Source of the DNA: Chloroflexota bacterium
Lineage (GTDB): Bacteria; Chloroflexota; Anaerolineae; Anaerolineales; Villigracilaceae
Assembly: GCA_016191845.1 (NCBI GenBank)
Contig: JACPVF010000013.1
Location: 411,908-475,907, forward strand
DNA: 64,000 nucleotides
Direction of reading: 5' to 3'
The translations under genes and the position numbers were made by a program. The notes under the pieces are model-generated. The model made no database searches and was not told where the DNA came from. It saw only the letters and a list, made by a program, of their open reading frames with translations. This document shows, in pieces, positions 60,174-64,000 of this stretch (its first letter is position 1; each line of letters opens with the position of its first letter).

Positions 60174-61346
60174 ATGCCACGAATTCCGTATGGAACAAAA
60201 TATACAGTCAAAGCATCAGGTTCTATATTGAAACCTGTTGTTTGTGAAAACTGTGGATGTGAATATTTCTATCAGATAAAACATCAAACCGATGGCTCTG
60301 CAACTAATGTGCTTTGGTTAAATAAACAGGGAGCAATTAGAAACGCTGAAAATAACGCGAACCAGAATCTTGAAAGTTATCTCAAAAAGGCTGTCCGTAA
60401 TTATCATTGTCCAGATTGTGGATTTTATCAAGCAGATATGATTCAACGCATGAAAAATACAATCTGGCAAAGAGCGATTATTTTCGGCATCATTGCATTT
60501 GTTATAGTTGCTGTTGTGACATCATCGAGTTCATCTGTTATGTTTTACGCTATAACAGCAGGAATAATTACGAGCATTGCTTTTTTGAGTCCGTTGGCAA
60601 ACTTCAATCCCAACGCTGACGCACGTACAAGAATTAATCAAAAGTTTTCAGAAAGTTACCCAGTAGTGAAAAAGGAAAAATCTATGAAAACATGCCCATA
60701 TTGCGCCGAGCAAATTCAAGATAAAGCCATTGTTTGCAGATATTGTGGAAGAGATATTGTTGGTGACGTTGGAAAAACAGCAACGTCTCAAAAAAAAATT
60801 GAAAACATTGAATCTAAAATTGATTTAAAGGAATACGAAACTCTTCTAAAGGCATGGGGTGACAGTTACTCAAAATCACCTGAAAACTTTAAAAGTGCAG
60901 TTACCCTTTCCTTGAGTGGAATTCTTGACTACCTTACGCCAGTTTTTACAAAGTTTCTCGAATCAAAATTGATAAATGATGAAGAACACAAGGTTATGGT
61001 AACCAGAATCGGCGGCTACACGACTCAATGGGGCATAATTTGTTATCATGTTGGAGTTGAGCATGGAAGAAAAAATATAGTGACAGAAAAAGTTCCTTAT
61101 TATTTATATGCAGTCAATCAACCTTTAGAGAGTTTGATAAAATCTTTTACAGACGGGGCGGCTAAAAAAGGTGTATTGGAACATACTTTTTATGAGGAAT
61201 GGGCATCAGGTTTATCCAAAGTGTTTATTGAAAAATCTATAGAACTTGCAAATGCTGGTTTTGCGGGCGGTCTTGTTATAGACCCAGAGCATATCAAATC
61301 ACTATCATTTGCAAACACAATTACAAGTTTGGTGAGAATTGAATAG
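60174..61346 (+). CDS. cassette 2: zinc-ribbon membrane protein of unknown function
   Basis: 390 residues, AAGGAGG upstream. A split N-terminal zinc ribbon (CENCGCEY ... CPDCGFY), two membrane helices ([38 protein letters not shown]), a second zinc ribbon ([21 protein letters not shown]), then a helical soluble region (about 220-390) without a known motif. The AT-rich composition and codon use differ from the chromosome. Confidence 0.75.
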   Translation: MPRIPYGTKYTVKASGSILKPVVCENCGCEYFYQIKHQTDGSATNVLWLNKQGAIRNAENNANQNLESYLKKAVRNYHCPDCGFYQADMIQRMKNTIWQRAIIFGIIAFVIVAVVTSSSSSVMFYAITAGIITSIAFLSPLANFNPNADARTRINQKFSESYPVVKKEKSMKTCPYCAEQIQDKAIVCRYCGRDIVGDVGKTATSQKKIENIESKIDLKEYETLLKAWGDSYSKSPENFKSAVTLSLSGILDYLTPVFTKFLESKLINDEEHKVMVTRIGGYTTQWGIICYHVGVEHGRKNIVTEKVPYYLYAVNQPLESLIKSFTDGAAKKGVLEHTFYEEWASGLSKVFIEKSIELANAGFAGGLVIDPEHIKSLSFANTITSLVRIE

Positions 61347-61394
61347 TTTTAGAAGGTGTCTTTTTTCAGCCAGCGAGTCTTCAAGTTCAACCGC

Positions 61395-61524
61395 GCCTAA
61401 CAAAGCGTGCACCCGACGTGTGGGAGTCTGCGCGGTTTAGGAGCATTTTTCTGGCTTCGAGTTTTTTCCTGCTCCCAAGCAGAGTCCACGCCCGCCCACA
61501 CGCGGGTAACGCAAACCGTTGGAC
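61395..61524 (+). other. attC site 2
   Basis: GCCTAAC (61395-61401) ... GTTGGAC (61518-61524), 130 bp. GCGTGCACCCGACGTGTGGG pairs with CCCACACGCGGGTAACGC. Inner TAGGAGCA / TGCTCC stem. Closely related ends to attC 1. Confidence 0.9.
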
Positions 61525-61563
61525 GTTTCATTGTGATACCAAGTTGTTGAAGAGGTTGAAATA

Positions 61564-61893
61564 ATGGAAGAACAATCATCTGAGGAAAAAGAGTTGAAAG
61601 ACAACGTTCAGCAGCTTTCGCCTTCACCATCCAGAGGTGATCGTCTTGATCAGTTGAGTGCCAAATATCCTTACTTAACAGCATATATTGGTTTTATCTT
61701 GATGAGTATTCTCGCCGGAATTATTGCCGGCATTGTTTTCATTGTTCCCCAAATGATTTACTCCACAATTAGAGGGCAACAAATGTTTTCCCCTTGGACT
61801 CCAACATTCCAAGCCGTGTTACAGGTTATTCTTGCTTTTTATTCGTTCAAGTACGTGGTAAATAAGCACATCCTACCGAATGTTACCAAGTAA
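61564..61893 (+). CDS. cassette 3: small membrane protein
   Basis: 109 residues. Acidic N-terminus, two to three hydrophobic segments (YLTAYIGFILMSILAGIIAGIVFIVP; FQAVLQVILAFYSFKYVV). Weak GAGGTTGAAATA before the ATG. Unknown function. The 61894-62045 interval contains no other gene. Confidence 0.6.
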   Translation: MEEQSSEEKELKDNVQQLSPSPSRGDRLDQLSAKYPYLTAYIGFILMSILAGIIAGIVFIVPQMIYSTIRGQQMFSPWTPTFQAVLQVILAFYSFKYVVNKHILPNVTK

Positions 61894-62045
61894 ATTGTCG
61901 AGGCTTCCAGTACCAGTAGTATTTATGCAATTCAACTATTTTAAGATTGTAGTCAACAAGGTAGAATAACAGGATCAAGGTCAAGTATTTTTCAGAAAGC
62001 AAGAGTGCTGTGTTTCAGATAGGGAGTCATGCGTTCAGTGAAAAC

Positions 62046-62175
62046 GCCCAACACAGCGTGCACCCGACTGGTGGGACTCTGCGCGCTTTCAAGCAGTTTG
62101 CACGGCTTGAGATTGGTTCCGATAAAATAGTGTTATCTCCTCCCGCCCACCAGCGGGTAACGCAAGCCGTTGGGC
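62046..62175 (+). other. attC site 3
   Basis: GCCCAAC (62046-62052) ... GTTGGGC (62169-62175), 130 bp. GCGTGCACCCGACTGGTGGG pairs with CCCACCAGCGGGTAACGC. As after attC 1, GCGCTTCGCGTAAA follows. Confidence 0.92.
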
Positions 62176-62202
62176 GCTTCGCGTAAACCAAAGCAACAGC
62201 CA

Positions 62203-63177
62203 CTAATCATCTAATGGAGATTCGACTTCATGACTCCCACGTTGAAGGACTTGGGTGTAAATCATAGTTGTTTTGATATCTTTGTGACCAAGAAGTTCTT
62301 GAACTGTTCGGATATCATATCCATTTTGGAGGAGGTGAGCAGCAAAGGAGTGACGAAACGTATGAGGGGTAACTCTTTTATTTATCTTTGCTTCCTGAGT
62401 AGCTTTCCGAATGCTTTTTTGAAGTCCACTTTCGTGAACATGATGGCGTTTTTCTGTTTTAGTAATTGGGTCAATGGAAAGAGTCGGAGCTGGAAATACA
62501 TATTGCCAGCTCCAACTTTTTGACATTGATGAATAATTCATCAATGAAGAAGGTAAGGTTGTTTCACCAAATCCTAGCATGAGATCTCTTTCGTGAATTG
62601 CCTTTACTGTCTTTAAGTGTGACTGGAGAGATTCGACGACAATTTTTGGGAGAATGGTAAGGCGATCTCCATCACCTTTACTTTCATGAATATGGATTTG
62701 ACGGTTTTTGAAATCAATATCCTTTACACGGAGCATTAAACATTCCATTACCCGTAAACCTCCACCATAAAGTAATTGAGTCATAAGTTTGGATACACCA
62801 TCCAAGTTTTTGATAACAGCCCGTATTTCTTGTGGTGTGAGAATAACAGGTAGTGATTTAAGTTGTCCAGGACGAATTGTGTCGGTAGGGATTTGGAGAT
62901 CAATTAATAGGACATATTTATAAAGAAATATAACGGCACTCAATGCCTGATTTTGAGTTGATGGTGAGACCATTCTTTCGCTGGCTAGGTGAGAAATAAA
63001 TGCTTGCACTTCTGAAACACCCATCTCACGAGGATGTTTTTTGTTGTGAAACAATATATATTGCCGAATCCAATCTAAGTAGGTTTTCTCTGTTCGCGGC
63101 GAGTAATGTTTCTTTTGGATTACATCGCGAACTTGATCAAGAAGTTTTTTGCAATCTTGTTTTGATGAATTGTCCAT
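62203..63177 (-). CDS. intI: integron integrase (IntI-type tyrosine recombinase), intact
   Basis: 324 residues. N-terminal SAM-like DNA-binding domain (KKHYSPRTEKTYLDWIRQYILFH) and catalytic residues R142 (GGLRVME), K167 (ESKGDGDR), H272-x-x-R275 (HTFRHSFA), H298 (LLGHKD), Y307 (MIYTQV). The IntI-specific insert is present (about 195-250: GFGETTLPSSLMN...WQYVFPAP...RHHVHES). AT-rich. It lies inside the cassette array, 27 bp after attC 3, facing back towards it. AAGGCGG upstream. No attI core (GTTRRRY) is visible in the 59 bp between it and the next gene. Confidence 0.93.
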   Translation of the reverse strand: MDNSSKQDCKKLLDQVRDVIQKKHYSPRTEKTYLDWIRQYILFHNKKHPREMGVSEVQAFISHLASERMVSPSTQNQALSAVIFLYKYVLLIDLQIPTDTIRPGQLKSLPVILTPQEIRAVIKNLDGVSKLMTQLLYGGGLRVMECLMLRVKDIDFKNRQIHIHESKGDGDRLTILPKIVVESLQSHLKTVKAIHERDLMLGFGETTLPSSLMNYSSMSKSWSWQYVFPAPTLSIDPITKTEKRHHVHESGLQKSIRKATQEAKINKRVTPHTFRHSFAAHLLQNGYDIRTVQELLGHKDIKTTMIYTQVLQRGSHEVESPLDD

Positions 63178-63236
63178 GTTTGCCGCCTTTTTGTGTGATT
63201 ATAATAGGGAGACAGGTAATTGAAGTAAAGGAAATT

Positions 63237-63776
63237 ATGTATACTCTATCTTTTGAAAAATTTATAGACCCTGATTATTATCCTGATGACAAGATTGTTT
63301 TATATGTTGTTAGAGAAAAAGAGAATATATATTATGTTGGGATAAGTAAGACCAATGTTTGGTATCGCTGGTTTGGGGCAAATGGCAGAATGGTTAAGAA
63401 TGTCTATGACGATTGGATTTCATACGACTCAATAGGAAGCCATATTATTCAGAACATGCCAAATTCTTATAAATGGGATATTGATCTTTGGACTATCGAG
63501 GAAAGTAACCTGTTTTTAGATTCATCAAGCACAAACTTGAAAGATATTGAAAGTGAAATGATTTCGGCTATATTGCCAAGTATAAATTTTATTGGAAATT
63601 CGAGAGATTATCGTGATGAGTATAATGTCCACAAAGTAGATAAATATCTTGAATATATAAAGAGCCATCAAGAAAAGATTGTAAAACGAAGTAAAATCCG
63701 TACCGCGAAGAATGAGTTGAACCTTAGCGAGATGGATATGATGGAATTACCTCCAGAGGATGATATTCCATTCTAA
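63237..63776 (+). CDS. GIY-YIG-like nuclease-domain protein
   Basis: 179 residues, AAAGGA 5 nt before the ATG at 63237. IVLYVV (GIY) at 20-25, IYYVGIS (YIG) at 31-37, R44 in NVWYRWFG and the typical E...PSIN element (IESEMISAILPSINFIGNS). A basic C-terminal tail (KRSKIRTAKNEL) follows. Divergent from intI. It could be a cassette gene, a homing-type nuclease or a repair enzyme. AT-rich. Confidence 0.7.
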   Translation: MYTLSFEKFIDPDYYPDDKIVLYVVREKENIYYVGISKTNVWYRWFGANGRMVKNVYDDWISYDSIGSHIIQNMPNSYKWDIDLWTIEESNLFLDSSSTNLKDIESEMISAILPSINFIGNSRDYRDEYNVHKVDKYLEYIKSHQEKIVKRSKIRTAKNELNLSEMDMMELPPEDDIPF

Positions 63777-63859
63777 GTTAATCATCATGACCAAAGGAAG
63801 TCTAACTTGAACGTCTGTGCGTCTTTTTTCCAGCAATCGTGTTTTGCACAACAGCACGC

Positions 63860-63876
63860 GCCCAACAAAGCGTGCA
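63860..63876 (+). other. 5' part of attC site 4, interrupted
   Basis: GCCCAACAAAGCGTGCA matches the first arm of attC 1-3, then the sequence changes at 63877 and no GTTRRRY arm is seen before the transposase end. Confidence 0.75.
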
Positions 63877-63933
63877 GCAACTGTCTTGAAAGTCAAGGAA
63901 AAAGAACCCCTTTAATGGAAAGAACAGTCCGTC

Positions 63934-64000
63934 TCAGGCAGCGGCCATCTGCCTGAACGGAGTTTTATCTCGCATCATGGCATTCAAGATGGTCAGGAAC
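63934..64000 (-). mobile_element. IS110-family-like transposase, C-terminal end (rest outside window)
   Basis: Minus frame ends FLTILNAMMRDKTPFRQMAAA and TGA at 63934. This resembles the usual IS110/IS1111 C-terminus (MRKFLTILNAM...). The coding region runs off the window. The 57 bp between the break in attC 4 and the stop codon would be one IS end. IS1111-type members of this family are known to target attC sites. Confidence 0.65.

Noticed and set aside
63000..63236. N-terminal extension of the GIY-YIG-like protein (start at 63000)
   Set aside because: The extension overlaps the integrase gene antisense and has no domain; ATG 63237 has AAAGGA and begins the domain.

Overview
The window reads as a GC-rich bacterial chromosome, most likely a member of the Chloroflexota, class Anaerolineae. 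That placement is an inference from gene content: many Cys-anchored lipoproteins, S-layer-homology (SLH) proteins, LysM proteins and a membrane protein of the type usually labelled baseplate J-like in these genomes. No rRNA or tRNA gene is visible.

Layout. 1-8.2 kb is housekeeping: the 3' part of miaA, an acyl-CoA synthetase, ftsH, xth, a receiver-only response regulator, a DUF192 protein, a LysM/M23 peptidase and a cNMP-binding protein. 8.2-15.6 kb is a complete branched-chain amino acid ABC transporter (livJ-H-M-G-F) followed by a second, separately transcribed binding protein. 15.6-20.8 kb holds a compact run: CinA-like, M14 peptidase-like, an MTA/SAH deaminase fused to a CYTH-like domain, and a membrane protein. 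20.9-23.1 kb is a tandem pair of glycosidase-like lipoproteins. 23.2-33.0 kb carries mltG-ruvX, a baseplate-J-like membrane protein, an SLH protein, a YfbK-like VWA lipoprotein, a diguanylate cyclase and alaS. The alaS leader contains an alanine-rich mini-ORF followed by an intrinsic terminator. 33-43.4 kb is an accessory-looking stretch: a LysM membrane protein, a TIR-formylglycine-enzyme-like fusion flanked by 21-bp repeats, an HU-like protein, palindromic repeats, a gene remnant, a TPR protein, a stray bL20-like gene and lipoproteins. 43.4-58.4 kb is again chromosomal: Usp, hemolysin III, DEAD helicase, phosphatase, a GT-C membrane protein, EamA, two paralogous SLH proteins (one with a GH114 domain), a deoxynucleoside-kinase-like protein and cytochrome P450.

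58.4-64.0 kb is a chromosomal integron, clearly more AT-rich than the rest. From left to right it contains: a decayed, GC-rich integron-integrase C-terminus on the minus strand; a candidate cassette promoter and simple core site; three cassettes closed by about 130-bp attC sites with matching ends (a HEPN-type two-gene cassette, a zinc-ribbon membrane protein, a small membrane protein); then a unit holding an intact IntI-type integrase on the minus strand and a GIY-YIG-like protein on the plus strand; and a fourth attC that breaks off after its first arm. Beyond it, at the window edge, lies the C-terminus of an IS110-family-like transposase. An intact integrase sitting between two attC sites, with the native integrase decayed, is the most unusual structure here.

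Across the window, several -10 hexamers sit inside the loop or centre of intergenic inverted repeats that also look like terminators. Several genes have a -10 about 7-8 nt before the start codon, which suggests leaderless transcripts.
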